From positions 22,138,501-22,202,500 of the forward strand of contig CM076141.1 of NCBI GenBank assembly GCA_038025085.1: a DNA stretch of 64,000 nt, read 5' to 3'. This DNA is from Tetragonia tetragonoides. Its lineage: Eukaryota; Streptophyta; Magnoliopsida; Caryophyllales; Aizoaceae. The notes below the pieces were generated by a model. The model worked only from the letters and a program-made list of their open reading frames with translations. It made no database searches and was not told the DNA's origin. The position numbers and the translations under genes were made by a program. Numbering within the stretch: the first letter of the stretch is position 1; every line of letters starts with the position of its first letter. This document shows positions 45,414 to 55,607 of the stretch, piece by piece.

Positions 45414-46865
45414 TTTATTTAAGAGGGTGAGACTCGAAAGTCAGGTTAGCTTAATTGTTTAATAACATATTCCATATATTGCATCATTTGCATTATTTGC
45501 ATGTGCGTTGGCACGATCTTTTTACCCTTATCGACCCTCGAGGAAGTTTGTGTCGTAACTCGTAGACAACCCGTGTATCTAAAGGAATATACAGTTGTCC
45601 TATCGTGCAAACCGACGCTTCCTCACCCACGACTCATCGACTCTTGTTGGTGAAAAAGAATTACAACTGATGTGTTGACCATCCGCCGGACGGAAATTGT
45701 AATTTGTCGTGGTGACCTCACAGGAGCCAAAAAGCCTCCAAACCCACATCCGTGCATTCGCTTGCTTGTCGTGCATATGTCGTTGTAATGCCTATCTGAT
45801 CACATGTTTTCCTGTAACTACGTCGTTGTAATGCTTGCTTGAATGCATGAATGTTGTGGCTATGTGGCAACATGTACTTACGTGCTAGGAGTCTTTTTCT
45901 TTTATGTTTAGGTAGTTCCTAATGCCCAAAAAAAAAAAGAGTCAATCTCTCCAATTCCCCTCTCCCACTTTTTTTTTCTCTTTTTTTCTTTTTTATTTTG
46001 ATGTAATTCAGATTCGGTAAAAAGAAAAAAGAAAAGCAAAAAATGGCCTTAAAAAAAAACGCCAAAAAAAAATATTTCGGAAAATAAAAAAAATGCCGAA
46101 TTTTTTTTTTTTTTTTTATTTATTTATCCCATTTTCCATTTTCTTTGAGTCTAGAAAAATAAGAAAGAAATAGGATGCTCCGTCTTTTTCAATTTTTCTC
46201 ACTTTTGTTCATCGACTTCATTTTTTCCTTTGATATAAGGGGAAATAATCGAGCATTTAGGCATAGGTTTTTAGTTTTTATTTATTATTTTTTTCTTTTC
46301 CATTTCTTTGCATTGCATTGCATTGTACGACGCTGCATGCTAGGATTCATCACTAATCATCATGAATACATTGTCGTCATTCAATGTCTCCATTTGTTCA
46401 CTAGGTCTCTGGCATTAGAAGTCTAGACGAGTCGATCATAAGTCTTCTAGGGTCATTTTGCGTCAATTCATTCTCATACATGTCAAGGTCAGTCTGTCAT
46501 GCATCTTGCATATTGTTGTCGTAACTCTGTCATTGCATTGTCATCATCATGCATTCAAGTTTATATAGACGTCCATAAGCACATTCACCTTGGGGCTATC
46601 GAGGGTCTTCTAAGAATCATGAGTCTTTGTTTTAAAGTCTTTTCTTTGGCGTCTTTCTAAGTTGAGCCTTTTGTTCAGGATTTGGGGCTCGAGGAAAAAT
46701 TACAGTGACAAAGGTTGGGCTCGATCGTCCAGCAGATTGGTTCGTGTACAAGCTACATCACCACCACATTCCAAAAGGCCATCACCCCATAATCCATCAC
46801 CACCACAAAGTTCGCCACCACTAAATACATCCCTTACCTCACCAATCACACCCCCAAACATCACG
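45414..46865 (+). other. Long untranslated leader of element 3
   Basis: No convincing ORF. Homopolymer and T/A-rich runs lie at 45920-46130. The last 200 bp before gag are open in the gag frame from 46662 but begin inside low-complexity sequence, and I prefer the ATG at 46866. Confidence 0.5.
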
Positions 46866-47612
46866 ATGGTCAAAACCACTGACGAGAGGCTTGATGAGCT
46901 CATGAGTGAGTTGGAAAGGGTGCAACTCAAGGTTGAAGATTTGGAAAAGAAGAAAGAGGATGAAGTAAGAATCCTCTCTGACTCCGACTCTGAGGAAGTA
47001 GGACCAAATGCCTAGCTGGCTAAGATTAATTCTGTGCTCGAAAACAGCGGCCTGTTTGCCAACTACCATGCTAATGTTGGTAAAGTCAATCCCAAAGTCA
47101 AGGGCAAGCTTCCAGCCAAATTCTCCATGCCCGATGTTCCGACATTCACTGGAACTGATCCAGAAGACCACCTCAAAGCCTTCACTACTGCCATAGGTTT
47201 AAGAGGAGTTGATAAAAATATCTACATTCACTTGTTCCCACAGACTCTTGATGCCCCAACTCGTCGTTGGTTCTACACCTTGAATTTGGAGGACTACCGC
47301 ACTTGGTCAGATTTCACGACAGTCTTCCTTGCATGCTACAAGGAAAATGTTGCTCTGCCTATAACCCTTCGAGAGTTAGAGATCACCAAACAAGAAGAAG
47401 GTGAGGGATTCACTGCCTTCCTTACGCGTTGGAAGCTAAAGATAGCCGAACTAGTTGAGCGACCTTCGCAAATTGATCAAATCCGCCAATGCATCAAGAA
47501 TCTGCAACCTCCTTACAAGGAACACCTTAAGTATCAAGCGATTGACTCCTACAACCCGCTCTCTGCTGTGGGCATCCTAATTGAAGATAACCTTCTCAAG
47601 AATTCCACTTAA
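46866..47612 (+). pseudogene. Gag of element 3 with one in-frame TAG
   Basis: The first part is a short coiled coil (LDELMSELERVQLKVEDLEK) with an acidic SDSDSEEV end. After TAG at 47013-47015 the frame continues with KLPAKFSMPDVPTFTGTDPE, RRWFYTLNLEDYRTWSDF, LEITKQEEGEGFTAFLTRWK and NLQPPYKEHLKYQAIDSY, the capsid-like gag of the Tat lineage. It stops at 47612 before any zinc knuckle, so the RNA-binding end is missing. It would form particles but could not package RNA in the usual way. Confidence 0.85.
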
Positions 47613-49799
47613 GTCGTGAATAACGCAAGTATCTACAGGGGGTTGTCCTCCATATCCCTATGAACAGCCAGTGCTCGAGAACTTGAAGAGAGTCGAAGTC
47701 TCCTAGTGTGCAAGTCTAGTTGAGTCCGGTCAAGTCCAATGATGTCTTGTCTGTCTTTTCAATTCGTCCATAGAGTCTAGCTTACTTCTCGTGTAATGCT
47801 TTTCTTCGATTCAATAAAGATTGCATTTTGATTCCCATCATTGTTCTTTGGTCAATCCTATGACGAACTTAAGTTGCCTATGACGGAATAAAAAAAAATC
47901 ATCAAAAAAAATATTCAAAAGAAAGCCTTCAATGTGGAAAACATCAAACAAAAACTCCCTAATGATCATCCCCATAGAGGACATGCAGTTGAACCGTCCG
48001 TGCTGAGGACAGGAGGCATTCATTTGGCACCTCACATCAATATCGTTTACTACCCTATACATTATTACCACTTTCAACCTTTTGCGCCTTAAACACATAG
48101 CCTTTCATTTCTTAACCAAATCATCCTTACTCGGGGAATGGGTGTATGCGACATGGGAATAGAAGCAACCTTCTAGGCAAGGTGGACCGACCTACAAAAG
48201 AGCCACGAGAGAAATACCAAAAAAAAAAAGAGAACTCGAAAGTTCAAGAGCAAAACAAAAAAACCAAAAGGTAAAAAAATTCGAGAACGATCAAAGATCC
48301 AAAAGAGTGCAAACACTTCAAGCACAACCAAACGGTGGCCTTACCTAAACATTGGTCCCTAAGCCACTTCGCCTAGATCAAAAACTTCTATACCATCTAG
48401 CATACTTTGGGGAGGGGATTTACATTGGGTTTCATTGAGCCTTTATCCTTTCTTTGGCACCTTAACGCAGCCTGCCATTACAACCCAAAAGCCCTCCGAG
48501 AGGTACGACCATTCAATTGTATAGTCCTGAACTATGTTGGCCTGATTCCACAAACTAGATACGTAGGAAACCTCAAGGAGGTCCGGCCACGACAACCACT
48601 TTGTCACATGATCATAAGGAGTTTACCCATTCCACCATTCTCATCTAAGGCTCAAAAAAAAATGAGCCCGGTAGGTTGAAAACCCGAAAGGGTGGCCTAG
48701 GCAAAAGTTAGGGCAACCAAAAAAAAATATAAAACAAATTCAATATCTTGAGGCAACTTAAATTTCTAAGGATTTAAAGCATTGTTTCTCATTTAAGCGC
48801 TCTTTGGTCAATCGTCTAGAGGTCATACTCATCGCCTTTCTCGTAGGCTTGCACATAAACTTCCCAACTGGGGGCTTTTTCAGAATGAGTCGGTTCCTTG
48901 TCCGCTACGTTCAAAGTTGTCCATTTCATCCCCATACCTTAAGTTAGGATATTTTTTACCGCTGTATCAATATCCTAGCTCCTCGAGTAGGTCATAATCA
49001 TCAAGAACCACACATCAAACTGTGGGCTGATTCTTCCTTGACTGCACCCTGCCTTGTCCACTTGTCTCATACTCTGTCAAGATCACCACAAGAATGAAAT
49101 TCTTGATCACAAAAACTTTTCCCATATGAAGACCCTCTTCAGACCCTATAGGAGAGTCGTGCATGTTAGGCTGGGCCGCATGGAGCTGTGAGTCAATAGA
49201 GTCTGCATACATCATATTTGCATAAGTACTAGAGTCGCCTTCAAAGGCATGCATGTATACATAATTTCTCAGTCTCTTGAGTCCCTGCGTGTTTACATGT
49301 CATTTTCCCTTTGCCCAGTGCATATTACTATGTCATGTCTTGTGCATCTTATCATGGTCGGTCGGGCATGTCTATTGCATCTTTTCCCTATGTGCATATT
49401 TCCACTGCAGGTTTGAGTCTACCCGCCCTCCATCGAAACCAGCAAGCCCAAAACTAAAGATCAAGCCCAAAAGCGACCTTCCGACTACAACCAAGAATGG
49501 AAATAACCTCCCAACAACAGCCTGCACGAGCGGGCCCCTCCTGCTGTCCCACGACTTTATTCCATACCAGAAACAATTATTTGAGTTCGTTCGCGGCAAA
49601 GATAAGTACCAAGCGCACGGGAGCGAGTCCTTTTGGCCCACAAATTCAAATTCAACAGTTGGACCATCTTACGGTACCAATATTCTCAGGTAAAACTAAC
49701 CCAATTATTTTGCAGGTCCCAAATACACGAGCCCAGATTTATGCCCCGACGACATTTATCGCCCGGAGTGTCAAATTATTTTAAGCCCGGTAAATCTTC
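47613..49799. other. Non-coding or unrecognised interior of element 3
   Basis: It holds A-rich runs (47890-47915, 48220-48270) and an open stretch at 49277-49693. The part after the acceptor-like CACTGCAGGTTTGAG (49405) is open for about 95 codons (Pro/Lys-rich start, then LLSHDFIPYQKQLFEFVRGK). I do not recognise it. No pol motif was seen on either strand. Confidence 0.5.
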
Positions 49800-50080
49800 T
49801 GGCCTCATCAATGTCCCAAAGTGTCCAAAATTCCAATGTCCCAATGTCCCAAAGTCTCAAAAATCCCAATATCCCAAAGTCTCAATGTCTCAAAGCCTCA
49901 AAATCTCAAAAATCCCAATATCCCAAAGTCTCAATCTCCCAAAGCCTCAAAATCTCAAAAATCCCAATGTCCCAAAGTCTCAAAGTCTCCAAAATCCCAA
50001 TGTCTCAATGTCCCAAATTCTCCAAAATCGCAATGTCCCAAAGTGTCAATATCCCAATGTCCCAACGTGTCAATCAATGT
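49800..50080 (+). repeat. Minisatellite of CCCAAWRTCYC words
   Basis: About 280 bp is made of short words such as CCCAATGTCCCAAAGTCTC and TCAAAAATCCC repeated in changing order. All three plus-strand frames stay open here only because the repeat lacks stops. Confidence 0.75.
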
Positions 50081-50082
50081 CC

Positions 50083-50640
50083 GCTTAAGCTATTGCGGTT
50101 AAAGTGTCCTTCTACGAGATCACAAATTCGGGCCAGTCAATGATCGCTTAAGCTATTGCGGTTAAAGTGTCCTTCTACGAGATCACAAATTCGGGCCAGT
50201 CAATGATCGCTTAAGCTATTGCGGTTAAACTGTCCTTCTGCGAGGTCACAAATTTTGGGGTCAGTCAATGGTCTCTGAAGCTATTGCGGTTACACTGTCC
50301 TTCTGCGAGGTCACAAATTTTGGGGTCGGTCAATGGTCGCTTAAGCTATTGCGGTTAAACTGTCCTTCTGCGAGGTCACAATTTTTGGGGTCAGTCAATG
50401 GTCGCTTAAGCTATTGCGGTTAAACTGTCCTTCTGCGAGGTTACAAATTTAGCGTCAGTCAATCATCGCTTAAGCTATTGCGGTTAAACTGTCCTTCTAC
50501 GAGGTTACTTATTATGTGTCAGTCAATGATTGCTTAAACTGTTGTGGTTATACTGTCCATTTTTTTTTTATATGTTTCAGTCAGTGATTGCTTAAACTAT
50601 TGCATTTATACGGTTCATATGTTTTTAACCATTTTACAGC
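50083..50640 (+). repeat. Tandem array of about nine 63-65-bp units
   Basis: Units begin near 50083, 50146, 50209, 50274, 50339, 50404, 50468, 50532 and 50589 with GCTTAAGCTATTGCGG. Each contains GTCCTTCTRCGAG and ends with GTCAATGRTC. The last two units are the most diverged, so the array decays to the right. Confidence 0.85.
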
Positions 50641-51000
50641 AGTCATTTTGATTGCTCTGTTTTGTTGACCTTTTGGTTTCTTGTGTAGGAACGGAATCTC
50701 GGCATCGGCCGAGTGGTGCTTAGTCACTGATTGCTCAGAATAAAGCATTTATACTATTTACTCTCACTAGTGTTACATTCCATTTACAGCCGTTATTTTT
50801 AATCGTGATGTCTCGTTGACTTTTTTGTTTCTCGTACAGGGACGGAATCTTGACACCCGCCGAGCGGTGTTTAGTCACTGTTTGTCCAAGCGCTCTACGT
50901 TGATCATTCTCAAAGTATTACTAACTTTTTCATTCGCTCTGAATACAGGTCCCCAGTTGACGTTTAGACCATCTACGAGCGGTGTTCAATCCTGCTGACC
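50640..51000 (+). repeat. Two to three diverged ~150-bp direct repeats
   Basis: Words TTTACAGC, TTGACCTTTTGGTTTC / TTGACTTTTTTGTTTC, GACGGAATCT, GCCGAGYGGTG and TTAGTCACTG recur in the same order at about 50633-50730 and 50785-50885, with a weaker copy to 51000. Confidence 0.6.
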
Positions 51001-51180
51001 ATAACCTTTAATTTCTCTTCTGTTCACAGAGATGAAATCTTAGCACGCTACGAGCATGTCCCAACTCAGGTTTGTCTTCATATGCATACATATTGTTCAC
51101 TCTCACACACAGTGTGCACATCAGCATCCTGCATGTTGCCTTCGGAATACTTTGATCTTTTCTTTTACTCAAGCTCGATC

Positions 51181-51194
51181 AAAGTGGGGGCTTC
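51181..51194 (+). other. Polypurine tract of element 3
   Basis: AAAGTGGGGGCTTC directly before the right LTR. It is G-rich and in the position where plus-strand priming takes place. Confidence 0.6.
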
Positions 51195-52667
51195 TGTAGA
51201 CGCGAAAAAAGCGCCTTCATATTTCTCCGCAAAAGCCCGATGATGAAAGGAGTAATTTTTAAAGCTTGAATGCTATTTTTGCTTTGATAGGTAAAATTAG
51301 GTCTTAGGTTTTTCCTTGATCAGTCCTTCAGTCCCACTTGATTTAAAATCCCTTTTAAAAGCTTTCCATTGCTTCTTTCCGTGTCAAAATACGATTCCAC
51401 ACCTAAGAGTTATGGCCAAACGAAGTTAAAGGAAAAAAACAGATGTAGCCGAATACTGTGGACCATGTTTGCAGCCCCATTTGGGAGTTCATTTGGTTGA
51501 TTTAACTTGTGAGCCTTATATTTATGGATTCCTTATTCAAATAGCTTTTCAATGACATATCATAAGCCCACACCACATTTCCAACCAAGGAGTTACAAGC
51601 CAAACATTGATGCGTACACCAAAATTGACATCTCCTTACGCTTTTGGGTATATCTCGAGATCGACAAAACATTTAGGCCTGGAACCAAAACCATTTGAAA
51701 CAAGACCCAATACGCTTTCCAACACATCTTAAATCATCTAATTTGGAGCCCAAACGAGTGAGATATGTCCCAGAAAATTTATAGCTGGCAAGTTGACAAC
51801 CGTCAGCGGCCCTCACTAAATCTCCAAGCCCGACTATTTTTCAGCCCAAAATCGAAATTTCGGCTCCTTTCACCCGTCCAACCCTACTTCCTATGCCTAT
51901 AAATACGACACTCCTCCCTCATTTCAAAACAGGCAGTCTACAGTTAACACCCTCTATTCTCAGTAGTATTGACTCTGAGCTTCTCCCTCTTTCTTCCATA
52001 AACAACTATATTCTATTCTCGGGAGTATTGACACCGAGCATCCCCCACCTTCAAAACATGAGATCTTGTCTTTTACTATTCTTGTCAAATATAGCCTATA
52101 GTTCAGGTACTAACTCCTGAGGGTTCAAATCAAATTAATTGCTTAATTGTTTATTTTCTAGTAGTCATAATGTAGATATCATGCTAGAATAACGTCTTTT
52201 ATTACTTCCTAAATATTGTCCTTCCAAGCATGTCTAGTCGTTGTAATGCTCAACTTGTCAATCAAATGCATATCTAAACAAGGGTTAAAATAAATGTTTT
52301 GATGCTTGTGATGAACCAATTAATAGTCTAAGTCTAGGTTGTTAATCCGGTTTGTGTGGGAATCATGTGTTTAAATTGTTAAGCAAACTTGAGTTAGTAG
52401 AGGCCATCATAAATGGGCGAGTTGGGTGCCTAACACTTTTCCACCTCGTACCTTCGCCCCCGAACCCTTTATTCTTGGGTACTCATATCTTCTATATGAG
52501 CGCGAGTCTTTCTAAAAACATGATCTTGTCACCTATCAGGCTATTGGGTTGTTCCTTCGGATTGTCCCTTCGATAAAACGCCGATAGCAGATTTGTGACC
52601 TCTTTCATGGTTTTTATTCAATTCAAGTCTTTACAAAATCTTTTCTAACTCGACGGTTCCTTGAATC
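51195..52667 (+). repeat. Right LTR of element 3, truncated
   Basis: Begins TGTAGACGCGAAAAAAGCGC. It follows the left LTR to GACGGTTCCTTGAA and then leaves it, so the last ~85 bp, including the CCTTACA end, are missing. Confidence 0.85.
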
Positions 52668-52668
52668 C

Positions 52669-53184
52669 ATGGGCCCACAATGTCACGAGATCATGCAAAA
52701 GGAGGCCGATTCTACCTTTGCACCTTTGGACCATTTGCAAGTTGACTATGTAGTTTTTCAACTTCGAGTAACTAAATATATCACGCATGCAACTAATGTT
52801 GCTCAAATCGAGCAAAGTATTAGTGAAGATGCCTCTTCTTAGGAGCTCCTAAATCACTATAAAATTGAGAAATCCCATTTTTATGAAAATTTTCTTGCTT
52901 GTTGTGAGACTATGGCTGCCTATATGGCTTCAGATGAACGACTGAGTTTGCTCCGTGAAAATGCTTCTTGTTTCAAGGACATGTTAATCGAGCTGGAAAT
53001 AGAGAAATCTTGTTGTGTGGCAAATAATGCTGTTCATCGAAACAACGTGCTTCAGATATCCAACACCATGTCAGAGTGCAAGAACAGACTGCAAGCTGCA
53101 GAAGCATTGAAACAATTTGAGAGAAGAGAGAATGAACGTAGTGCAGCAAAAGCTGCGTTTAAGAGGGCAATGGTGCAGCTTTGA
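52669..53184 (+). pseudogene. Orphan coiled-coil-like coding fragment with one TAG
   Basis: A frame open for 171 codons apart from TAG at 52840-52842. It starts MGPQCHEIMQKEADSTFAP right at the LTR truncation point and runs through VFQLRVTKYITHATNVAQIE, SLLRENASCFKDMLIELE and CKNRLQAAEALKQFERRENE. It has many charged residues and heptad-like spacing, so a coiled coil is likely. I do not recognise the family. It could be the tail of a host gene or of an extra ORF of another retroelement exposed by the deletion. Confidence 0.45.
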
Positions 53185-53580
53185 AAGTGAAGTGTGCGTA
53201 CTAAGCGCATGTGGTAGGTCAATGAGTTGAGCGCATGCGGTAGGTTGAGCCGTGGACCGCATGCAGTAGGTCGTCGAGTTTGAAAAAAATGGAGAAGGTT
53301 TTGATCACTCTGTTACATATGAGGGATATTTATTCATTTAAAACATAGAGTAGTTTTTACTAGGGGTGAGCGCAATCGGGTACCCACTAGGTATTGCACT
53401 TCCCAAAATTGTAATTGGATCCACCAGTTCCAAATTATTAGGAATTGAGATTGGTTGCACCGTTTTCCGAAATCTTAGAAATTGGATCCACTGAGTACCC
53501 ACCGGTTCCTGGGTACCGAAATCCACAATAAATCCAAATTTTGTTATTTTTTAAATCAAATTAATGTACCGAAATTGGAC
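53185..53580. other. Spacer with three short GCGCATGYGGTAGGT repeats
   Basis: Words GCGCATGTGGTAGGTC, GCGCATGCGGTAGGTT and CCGCATGCAGTAGGTC recur every ~30 bp at 53199-53275. The rest, including GGGTACC-rich DNA at 53370-53530, is non-coding. Confidence 0.55.
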
Positions 53581-54402
53581 TATTGTTTGGGGGTAGAACA
53601 CACAGATATTACTACTTCTGTAGCAAACTCGTTACACCGTTTTAAAATTTAATGAAATGAAGCGAATTCGCTACCTCTTTTCCAATATCGCTACATCTGT
53701 AGCGATCTCGTTAGTCTGTTTTAAAATATAAAAAAAGGAGTGAATTCAGTGCTACGGTAATCTGTAGCAATGTCGCATGTCGGTTTCAAAATATTAAAAA
53801 ATGAGCAAATGCGGTGCAATGGTAGCGATATTGATACATTTATAGCGATGTCGCATGTTAGTTTCAAAATTTAAAAAGGAAGCGAATTCGGTGCAATGGT
53901 AGCGATATCGCTACATTTCTAGCGATATCACATGTCGGTTTCAAAATGTTTGAAAAAGGTAGCAAATTCGGTGCAATGGTAGCGATGTCGCTGGCCGGTT
54001 TTAAAATTTTGAAAAAAGAAGGTAGTGATATCGATACATTTTGTCTCCCCTGGGTAGCTATATCGCTAACCAGGTAGCGATATCGATACTTTTTTTCAAA
54101 ATTTATAACCTGTTAGCAATATCACTACTCGGGTAGCGATTTCGCTCCAAAAATTAGCACATTCGCTTCCCACGTAACCTAGCGTTATTGCTTCTCTTGT
54201 GTACTGAGTTCGCTCCCTTTTTCAATTTTTGTAACCTGGTACCGAGTTCGCTTCTTGAGTATTAGAATAGCGAGTTCGCTACCCAGGTTACCTGTTAGCG
54301 TTATCGCTACTCGTGTATACCGACTACGCTCCTTTTCAAATTTTGTAACCCGCGACCGAGTTCGCTCCTTTAGTAGAGTAGCGATGACGCTACTCAAATA
54401 CC
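53580..54402. repeat. Block saturated with TAGCGATATCGCTA-like palindromic words
   Basis: Between 53640 and 54010 a unit of ~78-80 bp repeats (GGTGCAATGGTAGCGAT near 53812, 53890 and 53970), each holding GTAGCGATATCGCTAC or a close variant and CATGTCGGTTTCAAAAT. From 54010 to 54402 shorter, irregular copies continue (GAGTTCGCTACC, GTTATCGCTACTCG). It ends exactly at the left LTR of element 2. No coding capacity. Confidence 0.75.
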
Positions 54403-55416
54403 TGTAGGCTATCGGATTTTTCTCCCATTTTTTCCCCTCAAGTTCCGGGCGGCCGGAAGGGTAGCCTGGGGGAGCAAGATTGTTCGGGTTTCGTGAATCT
54501 TTGAGTGTGAATGCACATGAAGATTTTCCTTTCACACTAAGAAAATGAGTAAGATTGTCGGAAGTCGCCACCAAATTTAAGAAAATTTGGAACCCTTGAA
54601 ATCAAGTCAATAGTCTAGAAAGTCGTCAACTCAATTCATGTGCACCCCAATCCTTAATGGGGAAATTGACTTCATAAATGAGTTCGGGGACGTGAGTATG
54701 ATTTAGGAAGGTGTTTGGCACCCAACTCGCCCGTTGACAACAACGACCTTTACTAATCGATTCAATGTAATTATTAATGCTACGGTTCCAAACAAGGTTC
54801 AATTTGTCCAATTTCCTAGTTTTAACTAATGGGTTGAACAAACAATATTATTGTGACCACTATTAACAATTTATAAAGTTACATGCTTTTAGTGCTAAAC
54901 AACAATAAATATGCTAAAACCTGCGAGTTAGAAGACAAAACAAGCAATTCATCCAACAATTCACAGACAAAGCATAATTTAATCATAAAAAGCAAATAAA
55001 TAACGAAAATACATTCATTCATCCATTACTTAGGCTTAATAAAAGCCCTCCTGCTCAAAACGCGCCATGCATGTACACATCACATAAACCAATTTCGTTA
55101 GTAATAACAAGCAATATAAAATTATTCAAAACCCTTAGGTTGGATTACTTGGATGCTCACAATGAACTTATTGGGTTGTTACGCTTGAATTCTTGCTCTT
55201 GATGAAGTATGAAGGTTTATCTTGTGGTGCTAGGGCTAACCTAAAGAAGGAGTAGAATCAGAATTTCTGGTTTAATATGAGAGAGAAACTGTCAACTAAA
55301 TACCAAACTTTCAGAGAGAATGTCTAACCTCTAAAATTCCCAACCTTTTCAACTGAACCCTAAGGTTTGTTTATATAGAAGAGGGGGAGCTGCCAGGGTT
55401 TGGCACGAAAATCGAA
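54403..55416 (-). repeat. 3' LTR of element 2, U3 end deleted
   Basis: Starts TGTAGGCTATCGG and follows the element 1 LTR through the TATA box (55369-55377) to GGCACGAAAATCGAA. It then jumps into the leader of PMD1 (CCTCCATTTTTC). About 560 bp of U3, including the AGCGG-rich block, is gone. Confidence 0.82.
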
Positions 55417-55607
55417 CCTCCATTTTTCTTCAAGCTTTCAAACTCCATAAAAGCCCCTAGCTCCAAATCTCGAGGCTTTCTTGCTCAAATTCTTAGTAAA
55501 ACTTGATTTTGTTAGTTGTTTTTGTGTTTTTGAGTGTCAAAACTAAAAATTGTGTGAATTTATGAGTTTCACTTAAATTTCCAAAAACTCCATTTTTCTC
55601 TTTATTC

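Larger units (their letters stand above)
43809..52667 (+). mobile_element. Element 3: gag-only Tat-type LTR retrotransposon
   Basis: Left LTR 43809-45394, primer site 45396-45413, gag 46866-47612, three blocks of tandem repeats (49800-51000), a purine-rich tract just before the right LTR, and a right LTR 51195-52667 cut short by about 85 bp. No protease, reverse transcriptase or integrase is present over 3.5 kb after gag, so it must have moved with borrowed enzymes. Its gag is close to that of element 1. The left flank before the LTR is GTCAT; the right flank is lost with the LTR end. Confidence 0.85.

Noticed and set aside
49811..50143. Three overlapping plus-strand ORFs giving SQSLKISKIPMSQ-type repeat proteins
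   Set aside because: They come from a short-word minisatellite without stops; all three frames are open, so there is no coding signal.
50083..50640. Regular 63-65-bp repeats suggested a CRISPR array
   Set aside because: The whole unit is conserved, with no unique spacers, and the context is a plant retrotransposon.
53350..53540. TAGGGGTGAGC start and GGGTACC-rich DNA looked like a small hAT-type element
   Set aside because: No matching inverted terminus or 8-bp duplication could be found.
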